64,000 bases of DNA, taken from NCBI GenBank assembly GCA_023391815.1, contig JAEWAF010000089.1, positions 16,143 to 80,142 of the forward strand, written 5' to 3'. This DNA is from Pseudomonadota bacterium (lineage in GTDB: Bacteria > Pseudomonadota > Gammaproteobacteria > Steroidobacterales > Steroidobacteraceae). Under the pieces are notes generated by a model. That model worked only from the letters and a program-made list of their open reading frames with translations. It was not told the DNA's origin and made no database searches. The position numbers and the translations under genes are program-made. The stretch's first letter is position 1, and every line of letters begins with the position of its first letter. Shown piece after piece: positions 51,175-60,522 of this stretch.

Positions 51175-52257
51175 TTACATCTTCAGCCGGAGCAACTGCT
51201 GCAATGCCCGATCCCTGGCGGTCGGCGATGGGGCGTTGATGGTGCAATGTCCGAGCTTGCGGTTGGGCCGCGGTTCTTTCCCGTAGCTGTGGAAGTGTAC
51301 GCCCGACACCCGGAGAATGTTCCCGAGCTCGGGGATGCTACCGATGAAGTTCATCATCGCCGAGTGACCGTTCGGCCGAGTGCTTCCCAGCGGCAGGCCG
51401 AGGATGGCCCGCACGTGATTCTCGAATTGACTGGTCTGTGCGCCTTCGATGGTCCAGTGCCCGGAGTTGTGCACGCGTGGCGCCATCTCGTTGGCGATCA
51501 GCTTGCCTCCGCGCACGAAGAACTCGATGGTGAGGACGCCGGCGTAATCCAGATGTTTCAACAGGCGGCGCATGTATGTTTCCGCTTGTTTCTGTAGCGA
51601 GGCGTTGCGATAGGGCGCGATCGAGTAGCGCAGAATGCCTTGCGAATGTGTGTTCGCCGAGAGCGGATAAAACAATGTTTCGCCGCGCGTGCTGCGCACG
51701 CCGATGATGGAAACTTCGCGAGAGAAATCGACGAAGCCTTCATAGATCAGCGGCACGGTGCCGAGCGTCTGCCACGCGGTTTCGATATCCGCCGGTTTAC
51801 GCAAATAGAATTGACCGCGTCCGTCATAACCCAGGCGCCGCGTCTTGAGCACGCCGGGCAGCCCGATTTTTTCGACCGCCGCGCGCAGATCTTCGAGTGA
51901 GTCCACCGCCATGAATTCCGGCGTCGGAATCTTCAGCTGCCGGAACAATGTTTTCTCGTGCAAGCGGTCCTGCGATGCGCCGAGCGCTTTCACCGGCGGC
52001 AGGAAAGGCTTCTTGGCAGCGACGGGCTCGACCGCGGCGACGGGCACGTTCTCGACGTCGAAGGTCACGACGTCGACTTCATCGGCCAGCTCCGCGAGCT
52101 TCTCCGCGTCATCGAACGCGCCGGGAATGATGCGGCCGACCTGGCCGCCGGGCGCGTCGCTGCTCTGATCCAGAAACACGAATCGCAAGCCCAGGGGATA
52201 CCCCGCCAGGGCCAGCATGCGTCCCAGCTGGCCCGCACCGATGATGCCGATTTTCAT
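51175..52257 (-). CDS. purK: N5-carboxyaminoimidazole ribonucleotide synthase
   Basis: This 360-residue ATP-grasp enzyme carboxylates AIR in purine biosynthesis. It has the N-terminal Rossmann motif IIGAGQLGRMLALAG, the ATP-grasp residues (KTRRLGYDGRGQF, PLIYEGFVDFSREVSIIG) and the C-terminal EMAPRVHNSGHWTIEGAQTS signature. Its ATG overlaps the purE stop (ATGA, 52254-52257), so the two enzymes are made together. Confidence 0.96.
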   Translation of the reverse strand: MKIGIIGAGQLGRMLALAGYPLGLRFVFLDQSSDAPGGQVGRIIPGAFDDAEKLAELADEVDVVTFDVENVPVAAVEPVAAKKPFLPPVKALGASQDRLHEKTLFRQLKIPTPEFMAVDSLEDLRAAVEKIGLPGVLKTRRLGYDGRGQFYLRKPADIETAWQTLGTVPLIYEGFVDFSREVSIIGVRSTRGETLFYPLSANTHSQGILRYSIAPYRNASLQKQAETYMRRLLKHLDYAGVLTIEFFVRGGKLIANEMAPRVHNSGHWTIEGAQTSQFENHVRAILGLPLGSTRPNGHSAMMNFIGSIPELGNILRVSGVHFHSYGKEPRPNRKLGHCTINAPSPTARDRALQQLLRLKM

Positions 52258-52760
52258 GGGCGGGAAACGGCGGTGATGGACGGGTCGGGATTGGCCAGCA
52301 CGGTCGCGGTCTGGTCGGCCCGGAATTTGTCGAGCGCGTTGCGCACCGGCTCGTATTTATTGGCCAGGATCGAGGCGGCAAACAACGCCGCGTTGGTCGC
52401 GCCCGCCTGACCGATGGCGAGCGTGCCGACCGGAATACCGGCGGGCATCTGCACGATGGACAACAGCGAGTCGATGCCACTGAGCATCTTCGACTGCACC
52501 GGCACGCCGAGCACGGGCAGGCTGGTCTTGGCCGCGGTCATCCCCGGCAAATGGGCTGCGCCACCGGCTCCAGCGATGATGACTTCCAGGCCACGCTCCC
52601 GCGCCGTCTCCGCGTATTCGAACAACAGGTCCGGGGTGCGATGCGCGGAGACCACGCGCGTCTCGAATGCGATCCCCAAGCGCTGCAAGGTGTCCGCGGC
52701 GGGCTGCAAAGTCTCCCAATCGGACTTGGAGCCCATGATGATGCCAACTAACGGTTTCAT
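52254..52760 (-). CDS. purE: N5-carboxyaminoimidazole ribonucleotide mutase
   Basis: This 168-residue enzyme moves the carboxyl group made by PurK. Signatures are GIIMGSKSDWETLQ, VVSAHRTPDLLFEY and AGGAAHLPGMTAAKTSLPVL. The start at 52760 places the first strand at the usual distance; the upstream continuation has no family support. No conventional Shine-Dalgarno precedes it on this strand, while the opposite strand reads AAGGAGG at 52761-52767. It is followed by purK with a four-base overlap. Confidence 0.96.
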   Translation of the reverse strand: MKPLVGIIMGSKSDWETLQPAADTLQRLGIAFETRVVSAHRTPDLLFEYAETARERGLEVIIAGAGGAAHLPGMTAAKTSLPVLGVPVQSKMLSGIDSLLSIVQMPAGIPVGTLAIGQAGATNAALFAASILANKYEPVRNALDKFRADQTATVLANPDPSITAVSRP

Positions 52761-52773
52761 AAGGAGGATTGTA

Positions 52774-53301
52774 TCAGGCGGCTGTGTTCGACAGGGCGTC
52801 GCGTAAGACGCGGAACAGCTCGCGCCCGGCGGGTGTGATCTTCTGCGAGGTCTGCTGCTGTTCCTTGCGGGCACGCTCGGTCAGCTTGCCAACGGCTTTG
52901 CTGTCGATATGAGGGAACTCGGCGGCGAGCGCGGTGAGGGCGTCGTTGCCTTCGCGGAGCAAGCGGTCGCGCCATTGCTCGATGCGGTGAAAACGGATCG
53001 CCTCGGCCCGCTCCCGGTCGCGTTTGGCATTCAGCGCCCCGCGAATCGGTTCCGCATCGATCTTGCGCATCAGCTTGCCGATGTACTGCTTCTGCCGGTA
53101 CAGGCCGCCATGCGCGGTGATGCGACGGGCGAGCACCACGGCATCGCGAAGCTGTTCGGGCAGGGGCAGGGCGTCCAGCTCGCTGTCCGAGAGCTCGATC
53201 AGTGCCTCGCCCAGCGCCTGTAGGTCGTCGCTCTGCCGCTTGCGCGCGCTTTTACTGGGGCGCTCGTCATAAGAGCCATCATCGTCGGCGTCGTCGGTCA
53301 T
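52774..53301 (-). CDS. darP: Ribosome-associated protein DarP (YjgA)
   Basis: This 174-residue protein assists late maturation of the 50S subunit. The family pattern is present: ELIELSDSELDALPLPEQLR, then ARRITAHGGLYRQKQYIGKL, MRKIDAEPIRGAL and the C-terminal Arg/Lys-rich helix. The N-terminus is acidic (MTDDADDDGSYDERPSKSAR), a usual trait. The start at 53301 is used. It lies divergent from pmbA, and its stop is 13 bases from the purE start. Confidence 0.92.
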   Translation of the reverse strand: MTDDADDDGSYDERPSKSARKRQSDDLQALGEALIELSDSELDALPLPEQLRDAVVLARRITAHGGLYRQKQYIGKLMRKIDAEPIRGALNAKRDRERAEAIRFHRIEQWRDRLLREGNDALTALAAEFPHIDSKAVGKLTERARKEQQQTSQKITPAGRELFRVLRDALSNTAA

Positions 53302-53409
53302 GTCGGGACAGGCCGTTTCTGGGGGCGCAAGGATGCGTGCCCGGCGGTCCTGGTGCAAGTCGGCTGGTACCAACCCCGGTCCATGCATGCTCACTGATAC
53401 AATCCCGCC

Positions 53410-54768
53410 ATGGCCCAAGTTCCCAGCACCTCATCCACCCAGCTCAGCCACTCGCAACAGGATCTGCAGGACCTGGTTGCCCTCGCGATCGAGGAGGGGC
53501 GGCGGTTGGGTGCCACTGAATCCGAGGTCGGCGTCAGCGTCGACACCGGGCTGTCCGTCACCGCGCGTCTGGGAGAAGTCGAGACGCTCGAGTATCAGCG
53601 CGATCGCGGGATGGGCATCACCATCTATCGCGGCAAGCGCAAAGGCACGGCGAGCACCGCCGACCTGCGACCCCAAGCGATTCGCGAGACGGTTGCGAAA
53701 GCATTCAGCATCGCTGGCTTTACAGCGGAGGATGAATGCGCGGGCTTGCCCGATCCGGAAGATCTGGCGCGCGAGATTCCGGATTTGCAGTTGTCACATC
53801 CGTGGGGCATCGAGCCCGACGCGGCGCGCGATCTGGCGGTAGCTTGCGAAGCCGCCGCGCTCAAGGCGGACAAGCGCATCGGCAATTCCGAAGGCGCGAC
53901 GCTGTCGAGTCATCAGGGCCTGCGCGTCTTTGGAAATTCACTGGGATTCCTTGGCGGCTTTCCAAGCAGCATTCACAGTCTCAGCTGCGTTGTCGTCGCT
54001 CAGGAAGACGGCGAGATGCAGCGTGACTACTGGTACAGCTCTGTGCGCGATTGGCGCGAGCTGGAAGACGGCGAGTCGATCGGCAAGACGGCGGCCGCGC
54101 GCGCGTTGCGCCGGTTGAATGCGAAGAAGCTGCCGACGATTACCGCGCCGGTGCTGTTCGTTCCCGAGTTGGCCCGCGGGTTGATGGGACATTTCCTCGG
54201 TGCGGTTCGGGGCGGCAGCCAGTATCGACGCGCGTCGTTCCTGCTCGACGCGGCCGGTCAACAGATCTTTCCTTCTTGGCTGCAGATTTCGGAGCGGCCC
54301 CATATCCCCAAAGCGCTCGCCAGCTCGCCCTTCGATAGCGAAGGCGTGGTCACGCGCGATCGCGAATTGATCAAGGACGGCGTGCTCACCGGCTACATCC
54401 TGAGTACGTATTCGGCGCGCAAGCTCGGACTGCGAACCACGGGGAATGCCGGTGGCGTTCACAATCTGATCGTGTCGCCCGGGCCGGACAATTTCGAACA
54501 GCTGCTGAAGAAGATGAACCGGGGTCTGATGGTCACCGAGCTGATGGGGCAGGGGATCAACGGTGTCACTGGCGATTATTCGCGCGGGGCCGCGGGCTTC
54601 TGGGTCGAGAACGGCGAGATTCAATATCCGGTGAACGAGATCACCATCGCGGGCAACCTCAAAGACATGTATCGCGAGATCGTCGCGGTCGGCAACGACG
54701 TCGATGCGCGCGGCGGCATTCGAACCGGATCGGTGCTGCTGGAGAGAATGACGATCGCGGGCGAGTGA
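53410..54768 (+). CDS. pmbA: TldE/PmbA protease subunit
   Basis: This 452-residue protein is the partner of TldD in the heterodimeric protease; the Zn site is in TldD, so no HExxxH is expected here. Family motifs are RLGEVETLEYQRDRGMGITI, VVTRDRELIKDGVLTGYILS and GITGDYSRGAAGFWVENGEI (the sequence reads GVTGDYSRGAAGFW). Its stop abuts the stop of the convergent YihY gene with no gap. It is 4.2 kb from tldD. Confidence 0.95.
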   Translation: MAQVPSTSSTQLSHSQQDLQDLVALAIEEGRRLGATESEVGVSVDTGLSVTARLGEVETLEYQRDRGMGITIYRGKRKGTASTADLRPQAIRETVAKAFSIAGFTAEDECAGLPDPEDLAREIPDLQLSHPWGIEPDAARDLAVACEAAALKADKRIGNSEGATLSSHQGLRVFGNSLGFLGGFPSSIHSLSCVVVAQEDGEMQRDYWYSSVRDWRELEDGESIGKTAAARALRRLNAKKLPTITAPVLFVPELARGLMGHFLGAVRGGSQYRRASFLLDAAGQQIFPSWLQISERPHIPKALASSPFDSEGVVTRDRELIKDGVLTGYILSTYSARKLGLRTTGNAGGVHNLIVSPGPDNFEQLLKKMNRGLMVTELMGQGINGVTGDYSRGAAGFWVENGEIQYPVNEITIAGNLKDMYREIVAVGNDVDARGGIRTGSVLLERMTIAGE

Positions 54769-56109
54769 TTACGCCTGCTGACTCTGCACAGCACGGAGGT
54801 GGTTGGGCTGTTCCACCAGCTCCGCGACCGTCTTGCCTTTCAAGCTGTTCTGTAACGCCTGTTCCGCGATCCGCGCGGCTTCGACCGCCGGCGCGATATC
54901 TCTAATCTTGCTCAGTCGCGGCCCGGCCGTGTCGTGACGCACGGCGTCCAGCACGTCGGTCAGCTCGATCGAATGCGGATCGCGCGCCGGCACCCAACTG
55001 TTATCTTCCGCGACCAGCAGCAGCTTGCGGTTTTCCAACGCGTCCATGATCGGTGTGAGCGCCGCGCCGGGCAAATCCAGATGTTCGGCCAGACGATTCG
55101 ACGTCCAGCGATGTTGCGCCGACCGGTAATCGTTGACGATGAGATACATGATGGACAGCGCGAGTCGCTCGCGCATGCTCGAGTTGAGCGCGATCACGCC
55201 GCGTCCCGGCCGCAGGTATTGCGGGTTCTGGATATAGAACGACAGCTGCGCGCCGAGCAGCAGAATGAGCCAGGAAATGTACAGCCACATGAGCGCCACG
55301 ATCACGAACGCGAAACCGGCGTAGATGACCATGGTGGTCGAGGCGCTGGAAATGAACTGCGCCATCACCATGCCGCTGAAAGCCCACGCGGCACCCGCGC
55401 CGACACCGCCGATCAGCGCCGGTCCCAAGCGCACCCTGGTGTTCGGCACGAAGCCGTACATGAAGGTGAATACGCCCGACACCAGCAGATACGGGGTGAC
55501 GCGACCCAGGATGAGCAGCACGGAGTCGAAGGGCCGGTAATGCGACATCGTCGCCACGAAGTTCGTGCTGCTGATGGTGGCGATCAACCCCAAGGCCGCG
55601 ACGATGACGGCCGGCCCGACCACCATGACGCTCAGATACTCGCTGAAACGACGCCCGATGCTGCGCGGCTGCTCGACCCGCCACACGAAATTGAAACTTT
55701 CCTCGACCTTCTGCACGGTCGAGATCAAGGTGTACAGCAGGAAGATCAAGCCGAGCGAGCCCAGCACACCGCCGCGCACGTTATCGACGAAGGCCATCAC
55801 CTGTTGGGTGATCTCGTAGGCACGGTCGCCGAGCGGTTCCAGGAAGCTGTACAGTACCGGCTCGAGCTCGCGGTGGTAGCCCAGACCTTTGAGCACCGAG
55901 AAGGACAGGGCAATGATGGGCACGATCGACAGCAGGGTCGTGTACACCAGGCTCATGGCGCGGAGGGTGAGCTCGCCGCGGGTGACATCGCGAATCAGCG
56001 CGTAGGGATAGCGCAGGATGCGCGTAAGTTTCCACAACGGCCGGCCGATGATGGATTCCGGCGGCTCGAACAGCCAATGTTCCAGGCGAGCTAGCAGCAG
56101 CGCGATCAT
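54769..56109 (-). CDS. YihY/BrkB-family inner-membrane protein with extended C-terminus
   Basis: This 446-residue membrane protein carries the YihY/virulence-factor BrkB domain (about 30-290) with six hydrophobic helices. Motifs include RAMSLVYTTLLSIVPIIALS, VPNTRVRLGPALIGGVGAGA and LLLGAQLSFYIQNPQYLRPG. The last 140 residues are cytoplasmic and resemble a winged-helix domain (NRLAEHLDLPGAALTPIMDA). E. coli YihY has 290 residues, so the extension is the notable difference. Older annotations as RNase BN are not supported for this family. Confidence 0.85.
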   Translation of the reverse strand: MIALLLARLEHWLFEPPESIIGRPLWKLTRILRYPYALIRDVTRGELTLRAMSLVYTTLLSIVPIIALSFSVLKGLGYHRELEPVLYSFLEPLGDRAYEITQQVMAFVDNVRGGVLGSLGLIFLLYTLISTVQKVEESFNFVWRVEQPRSIGRRFSEYLSVMVVGPAVIVAALGLIATISSTNFVATMSHYRPFDSVLLILGRVTPYLLVSGVFTFMYGFVPNTRVRLGPALIGGVGAGAAWAFSGMVMAQFISSASTTMVIYAGFAFVIVALMWLYISWLILLLGAQLSFYIQNPQYLRPGRGVIALNSSMRERLALSIMYLIVNDYRSAQHRWTSNRLAEHLDLPGAALTPIMDALENRKLLLVAEDNSWVPARDPHSIELTDVLDAVRHDTAGPRLSKIRDIAPAVEAARIAEQALQNSLKGKTVAELVEQPNHLRAVQSQQA

Positions 56110-56150
56110 GCCGGGTCAGCCTGACACGCGTGCGTCGCGTGAGCAAGTTT

Positions 56151-56969
56151 ATGAATTACATATCCAACAACTTCCCGTCCCGCATCGTCTGCCTCACCGA
56201 GGAGACCACCGAGACGCTGTACCTGCTCGAAGAGGACTGGCGCATCGTAGGTATTTCGGGCTTCACGGTACGGCCGGCCCGCGCTCGCAAGGAGAAGCCG
56301 AAGGTCTCGGCGTTCACCAGCGCCAAAGTCGATCGTATTCGCGAGCTCGAGCCCGATCTGGTGCTCGGCTTCTCCGACCTGCAGGCCGACATCGCCGCCG
56401 ACCTGGTGCGGCACGGGCTGAACGTTCACATTTTCAATCACCGCGACATCGCCGGCATCTTCGGCATGATCGGAATTCTCGGCGGCATGATCGGCTGCGA
56501 GGCCAAGGCAGCGCAGCTGTGCGCCAGGCTCGCCGCGAATCTCGACAGCATTCGCGCCTCGGCTGCGCAGTTCAAAGTTCGGCCGCGCGTTTATTTCGAG
56601 GAATGGGACGAGCCGATGATCTCGGGCATTCGCTGGGTCTCGGAACTGATCGGTGTCGCCGGCGGCGACGATTGTTTCGAAGACAACTCGCGACAGTCGC
56701 TGGCGAAGAATCGGATCATCGCCGACCCGCAGGAGGTCGTGCGGCGCGCGCCGGATATCATTCTCGGTTCCTGGTGCGGCAAGAAATTCCGGCCCGAGAA
56801 CGTGGTCGCGCGCGACGGCTGGAGCAGCGTGCCGGCCGTCGTCGACGGGCAGCTGCACGAGATCAAATCGCCGATCATCCTGCAGCCCGGGCCGGCGGCG
56901 TTGACCGACGGCGTCAGCGAAATTCACCGGATCTTCAAGACGTGGCAGACGGGGCGAGCGGCGTGTTGA
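56151..56969 (+). CDS. BtuF/FepB-like substrate-binding protein without signal peptide
   Basis: This 272-residue protein has the two-lobe helical-backbone fold of cobalamin/siderophore binding proteins: RIVCLTEETTETLYLLEEDW, then VSAFTSAKVDRIRELEPDLV, VHIFNHRDIAGIFGMIGILG and IRWVSELIGVAGGDDCF. It lacks a signal peptide or lipobox and no permease or ATPase gene is adjacent, so it is probably cytoplasmic and may bind a corrinoid or iron chelate for a non-transport role. The start is uncertain: ATG 56151 is used, but a GTG at 56130 would add seven residues. The end overlaps the convergent kinase gene by 35 bases. Confidence 0.75.
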   Translation: MNYISNNFPSRIVCLTEETTETLYLLEEDWRIVGISGFTVRPARARKEKPKVSAFTSAKVDRIRELEPDLVLGFSDLQADIAADLVRHGLNVHIFNHRDIAGIFGMIGILGGMIGCEAKAAQLCARLAANLDSIRASAAQFKVRPRVYFEEWDEPMISGIRWVSELIGVAGGDDCFEDNSRQSLAKNRIIADPQEVVRRAPDIILGSWCGKKFRPENVVARDGWSSVPAVVDGQLHEIKSPIILQPGPAALTDGVSEIHRIFKTWQTGRAAC

Positions 56970-57927
56970 TGGTGAAATAGAACGTCGCGCCGGCATCGAC
57001 CTGAGCTTCGGCCCAGATGCGGCCGTTGTGACGCGCGATGACTCGTTGCGCCGTGACCAGTCCGATGCCGCTGCCCTGAAACTCCGCGTCTGGATGCAGA
57101 CGCTGGAATGGCACGAACAGTTTGTTCGCATACGCCATGTCGAAGCCGACGCCGTTGTCGCGCACGAAGTAGATATGGCCGCCGGTGACGCCGGTCTGCA
57201 CGCCGACCGTCACGCGCGGCTGTGCGACTTTCATCGTGAATTTCCAGGCGTTCGATAGCAGGCAGTCGATGGCGATGCGAAGCAGGCGCGCATCGCCCTG
57301 GACGTGCATGTTGGGCGCGATCTCGACTTCCACGTTGCGCTCTGGAAATTTAGCTCGCAGCGCCGCCGCGGCATCGATGCAGACCTGGGTGAGATTGACC
57401 GGCCGAATCGCCAGGTCCGCGGTGCTGATGCGAGACAAGCCGAGCAGCGCCTCGATGAGGCCCGACATGCGCTGACTGGCGTCGTGAATGCGCTTCAGAT
57501 AATGCAGCGACTTTTCGTCGAGCTGCTCCGCCGCGGTTTCCTGAAGGATCTGGCTGAAGCCCGAGAGGCTGCGCAGCGGTGCACGCAGATCGTGGGAGAC
57601 AGCGTAAGCGAACGACTCCAGCTCACGATTCGCCGCTTGCAACTGACGCGTGCGCTCGGCCACGCGCTTTTCCAGCTCGGCATTCATCTGCTGCACTTCG
57701 CGCTGTGATTCGAGCAGCGCGGACACGGCCGCGTCATCGCGCTGTTTGTGTCGTCGAAGCAGGATGTATAACAGCACCGCCGAGCCGAGAATGGCCAGCC
57801 AGCCCTTGGCGGTCCCCAGCATCTGCATGGTGTGCGGGTCCAGATCCAGCCAGGCCAGCCAGGCATCCGTCACGAAGATCCAGATGGCGCCGGCCGCCAG
57901 ATAGATCAATGCGATCGTTCTTGGCAT
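56935..57927 (-). CDS. Membrane histidine kinase
   Basis: This 330-residue kinase has two N-terminal membrane helices (about 4-22 and 38-57) with only a short periplasmic loop. A coiled coil (EVQQMNAELEKRVAERTRQL) leads to the H box with H112 in YAVSHDLRAPLRS and an ATPase domain (DCLLSNAWKFT, RDNGVGFDMAYA, GSGIGLVTAQRVI). It resembles the kinase half of the protein at 17976-19706. With no sensor domain, the signal may be membrane-related or come from a partner. No response regulator is adjacent. It follows purC after 23 bases. Confidence 0.88.
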   Translation of the reverse strand: MPRTIALIYLAAGAIWIFVTDAWLAWLDLDPHTMQMLGTAKGWLAILGSAVLLYILLRRHKQRDDAAVSALLESQREVQQMNAELEKRVAERTRQLQAANRELESFAYAVSHDLRAPLRSLSGFSQILQETAAEQLDEKSLHYLKRIHDASQRMSGLIEALLGLSRISTADLAIRPVNLTQVCIDAAAALRAKFPERNVEVEIAPNMHVQGDARLLRIAIDCLLSNAWKFTMKVAQPRVTVGVQTGVTGGHIYFVRDNGVGFDMAYANKLFVPFQRLHPDAEFQGSGIGLVTAQRVIARHNGRIWAEAQVDAGATFYFTINTPLAPSATS

Positions 57928-57950
57928 GCGACGCGCTCGATGCTCCGGTG

Positions 57951-58823
57951 CTAAGTGGTCAGGCGGCGCAGCGCTTCGGCGTATTTCTCGCCCGTCTTCC
58001 GAATGACTTCGGGCGGCAGCCTGGGGCCGGGCGGACGCTTGTCCCACACCAATGTTTCCAGATAGTCGCGCACGAATTGTTTGTCGAAGCTCGGCGGGCT
58101 GGTGCCGGGGCGATAGGTGTCGGTCGGCCAGAAGCGCGACGAGTCGGGCGTGAGCGCTTCGTCGATCAACGTCAGATGACCGGCGGCGTCGATCCCGAAC
58201 TCGAACTTGGTGTCGGCGATGATGATGCCGCGGGTGAGCGCGTATTCGGCGGCGAAGCGATACAACGCGAGCGCCGTGGCGCGCACCTGTTCGGCGAGAC
58301 CCCGACCGATGATCGCGACGGTGCGCTCGTAATCGATGTTCTCATCATGCTCGCCGAGCTCGGCCTTGGTCGCCGGCGTGAACAGCGGCTCCGCCAGTCG
58401 ATCCGCCTGTCGCAGCCCTTCCGGCAGGTCGATGCCGCAGACCTTGCCGGTCTGCTGGTAATCCTTCCAACCCGAGCCGATCAGATAACCGCGCACCACC
58501 GCTTCGATGGGCAGCGCCTTGAGGCGCTTCACGATCATGCTCCGATCGGCGATCGTCGCGCGCTCGGCCGGATCGGTGACCACGCTTTCCAGCGGCGTGT
58601 CGAGCAGGTGATTGGGCACGATGTGCCTGGTGCGCTCGAACCAGAAGCGCGAGATCCGAGTCAACACCGCACCCTTGCCGGGAATCGGATCGGGCAGCAC
58701 CACGTCGAACGCGCTCAGGCGGTCGGTGGTGACGATCAGCATCTGCTCCTCGTCGATGGCGTAGATGTCGCGGACTTTGCCCTGGTGAATGCGCTTGAGG
58801 CCGCTCAAACGCGATTCGAGCAT
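57951..58823 (-). CDS. purC: SAICAR synthase
   Basis: This 290-residue enzyme condenses CAIR with aspartate in purine biosynthesis. The substrate motifs are GLKRIHQGKVRDIYAIDEEQ (near the N-terminus), VTTDRLSAFDVVLPDPIPGK and IIADTKFEFGIDAAGHL, and the C-terminal DSSRFWPTDTYRPGTSPPSF is intact. The start at 58823 is used; a GTG at 58844 with weak GAG upstream would add seven residues. It is divergent from djlA. Confidence 0.95.
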   Translation of the reverse strand: MLESRLSGLKRIHQGKVRDIYAIDEEQMLIVTTDRLSAFDVVLPDPIPGKGAVLTRISRFWFERTRHIVPNHLLDTPLESVVTDPAERATIADRSMIVKRLKALPIEAVVRGYLIGSGWKDYQQTGKVCGIDLPEGLRQADRLAEPLFTPATKAELGEHDENIDYERTVAIIGRGLAEQVRATALALYRFAAEYALTRGIIIADTKFEFGIDAAGHLTLIDEALTPDSSRFWPTDTYRPGTSPPSFDKQFVRDYLETLVWDKRPPGPRLPPEVIRKTGEKYAEALRRLTT

Positions 58824-58982
58824 GGGCGGGGAGGGCTGAGTCACTGGTTTACTCGTGAAAATGAGAGGAAAAACACTGTTAACCGTCGGGCGAATGGTGG
58901 TGCAGCAGCGGCCTGCTACCATACCGGCCGGGTCTGATAAGGCCCGCGATTGTCGCAGCGGCTGGAGTGGGCTTCAAGCAGG

Positions 58983-59804
58983 ATGATCTGGCAGGGTAAA
59001 GCACTGGGCGCACTGATCGGCGGGGTCACCGCGGGTCCGGTCGGCGCATTGTTCGGCACCTTCATCGGTCACCTGTTCGACGTGCAGGCGCAGAGCGGGC
59101 TGGGCGGTCGCGTCGACGACGATGAGGACGCGGCGGCCGCGTCTCAAATGTCCGGCATGGGCGTGCAGGAAGCGTTTTTCCGCGCGACCTTCCAAGTGAT
59201 GGGCCACATCGCCAAAGCGGACGGGCGCGTTTCCGAAAATGACATCCGCGCCGCGCGCGCCATCATGACCGAATTCCGCCTCGGCGAGCGCGAAATCGAA
59301 TTCGCGATTCAGCTGTTCACCCGGGGCAAGGAAAAGGAATTTCCGCTCGAGGCGACGCTGCGACAACTGCGCAGGATGCTGAGTGGACGTCCCGACGTCC
59401 TGCGCATGTTCATCCAGATTCAATTGCAGACCGCGTTATGGAGCGGCAGCTTCGCTCCGGCCGCGCGACAGGTGATGGCGCGCGTCGCGGCATCGTTGGG
59501 CGTATCCGCCTACGAGGTGGTGCAGATGGAGGCGCTTCTGCGAATGCAGCAGTCGTCCCGTCAACCGCCCGAAGCGCGCCCCAAAGTCGATAAAGTCGCG
59601 CAGGCCTACGAAGTGCTCGGCATCGCCAGCGATGCGTCCGATGCCGAAGTCACGAAGGCATATCGCCGCTTGATGAATCAAAATCATCCCGACAAGCTGG
59701 TCGCACGCGGCCTGCCCGAGTCGATGATGAAAGTCGCCGAGGAGAAAACCCGGCAAGTTCGCGCCGCTTACGAAGTGCTGCGTGAAGCACGCGCGATGCG
59801 ATAG
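58983..59804 (+). CDS. djlA: DjlA-like membrane-anchored J-domain co-chaperone
   Basis: This 273-residue protein has a Gly-rich N-terminal membrane segment (about 6-32, KALGALIGGVTAGPVGALFG). A TerB-like helical domain follows (about 60-175, GHIAKADGRVSENDIRAARA). The C-terminal J domain carries the HPD motif in NQNHPDKLVARG. E. coli DjlA has 271 residues and the same order. It stimulates DnaK at the inner membrane. The ATG at 58983 is used because the membrane segment follows directly. Rpe is 20 bases downstream. Confidence 0.92.
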   Translation: MIWQGKALGALIGGVTAGPVGALFGTFIGHLFDVQAQSGLGGRVDDDEDAAAASQMSGMGVQEAFFRATFQVMGHIAKADGRVSENDIRAARAIMTEFRLGEREIEFAIQLFTRGKEKEFPLEATLRQLRRMLSGRPDVLRMFIQIQLQTALWSGSFAPAARQVMARVAASLGVSAYEVVQMEALLRMQQSSRQPPEARPKVDKVAQAYEVLGIASDASDAEVTKAYRRLMNQNHPDKLVARGLPESMMKVAEEKTRQVRAAYEVLREARAMR

Positions 59805-59824
59805 ATACGAACGAGGTTTCCGCC

Positions 59825-60505
59825 ATGCCCGCTCAACAACCCTGGATCGCTCCTTCGATTCTCTCCGCCGACTTCGCTCGGCTCGGCGAAGAGGTGAAGG
59901 CCGTGCTCGAGGCCGGCGCCGACACCATTCACTTCGACGTGATGGACAATCATTACGTGCCCAATCTCACGATCGGCCCACTGGTGTGCGAAGCGCTGCG
60001 CAAGCACGGCATCACCGCGCCCATCGATGTGCATCTGATGGTGAAGCCGGTCGATCGCATCATTCCCGACTTCGCGGCGGCCGGCGCGTCGTGGATCAGC
60101 TTTCATCCCGAAGCGAGCGAGCACGTCGATCGCACCATCGGTTTGATTCGCGAGCACGGCTGTCATCCCGGCATCGTGCTCAATCCGGCGACGCCGCTGA
60201 GCGTGCTGGATTACGTGCTCGACAAGGTCGACATGATTCTGCTCATGTCGGTCAATCCCGGTTTCGGCGGACAGAAATTCATTCCTTCCGCGCTCGGCAA
60301 ATTGAAGAAGACGCGCGAGATGATCGCGGCGAGCGGTCGTGACATCCGCTTGCAGATCGATGGTGGAGTGAAGGTCGATAACATCGGCGAGATCGCCGCG
60401 GCCGGTGCCGATACCTTCGTCGCGGGCTCGGCGATCTTCGGCTCGAAAGACTATCGGAAGACGATCTCGGAGATGCGCACGGCCATCGCGAACGCGACCA
60501 AATAG
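59825..60505 (+). CDS. rpe: Ribulose-phosphate 3-epimerase
   Basis: This 226-residue TIM-barrel enzyme interconverts ribulose-5-phosphate and xylulose-5-phosphate in the pentose phosphate pathway. Signatures: PSILSADFARLGEEV, HFDVMDNHYVPNLTIGP, DVHLMVKPVDRI, MSVNPGFGGQKFIP and QIDGGVKVDNIGE. The metal-binding His and Asp residues are present. A two-way terminator follows. Confidence 0.96.
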   Translation: MPAQQPWIAPSILSADFARLGEEVKAVLEAGADTIHFDVMDNHYVPNLTIGPLVCEALRKHGITAPIDVHLMVKPVDRIIPDFAAAGASWISFHPEASEHVDRTIGLIREHGCHPGIVLNPATPLSVLDYVLDKVDMILLMSVNPGFGGQKFIPSALGKLKKTREMIAASGRDIRLQIDGGVKVDNIGEIAAAGADTFVAGSAIFGSKDYRKTISEMRTAIANATK

Positions 60506-60522
60506 CGGCCCCCAAAAACACA

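Noticed and set aside
52761..52767. AAGGAGG on the plus strand at the purE start as a ribosome site
   Set aside because: No plus-strand gene follows; on the coding strand for purE it reads CCTCCTT, so it is coincidence.
56110..56150. A cobalamin riboswitch before the BtuF-like gene
   Set aside because: The divergent spacer is only about 40 bases, too short for the element.
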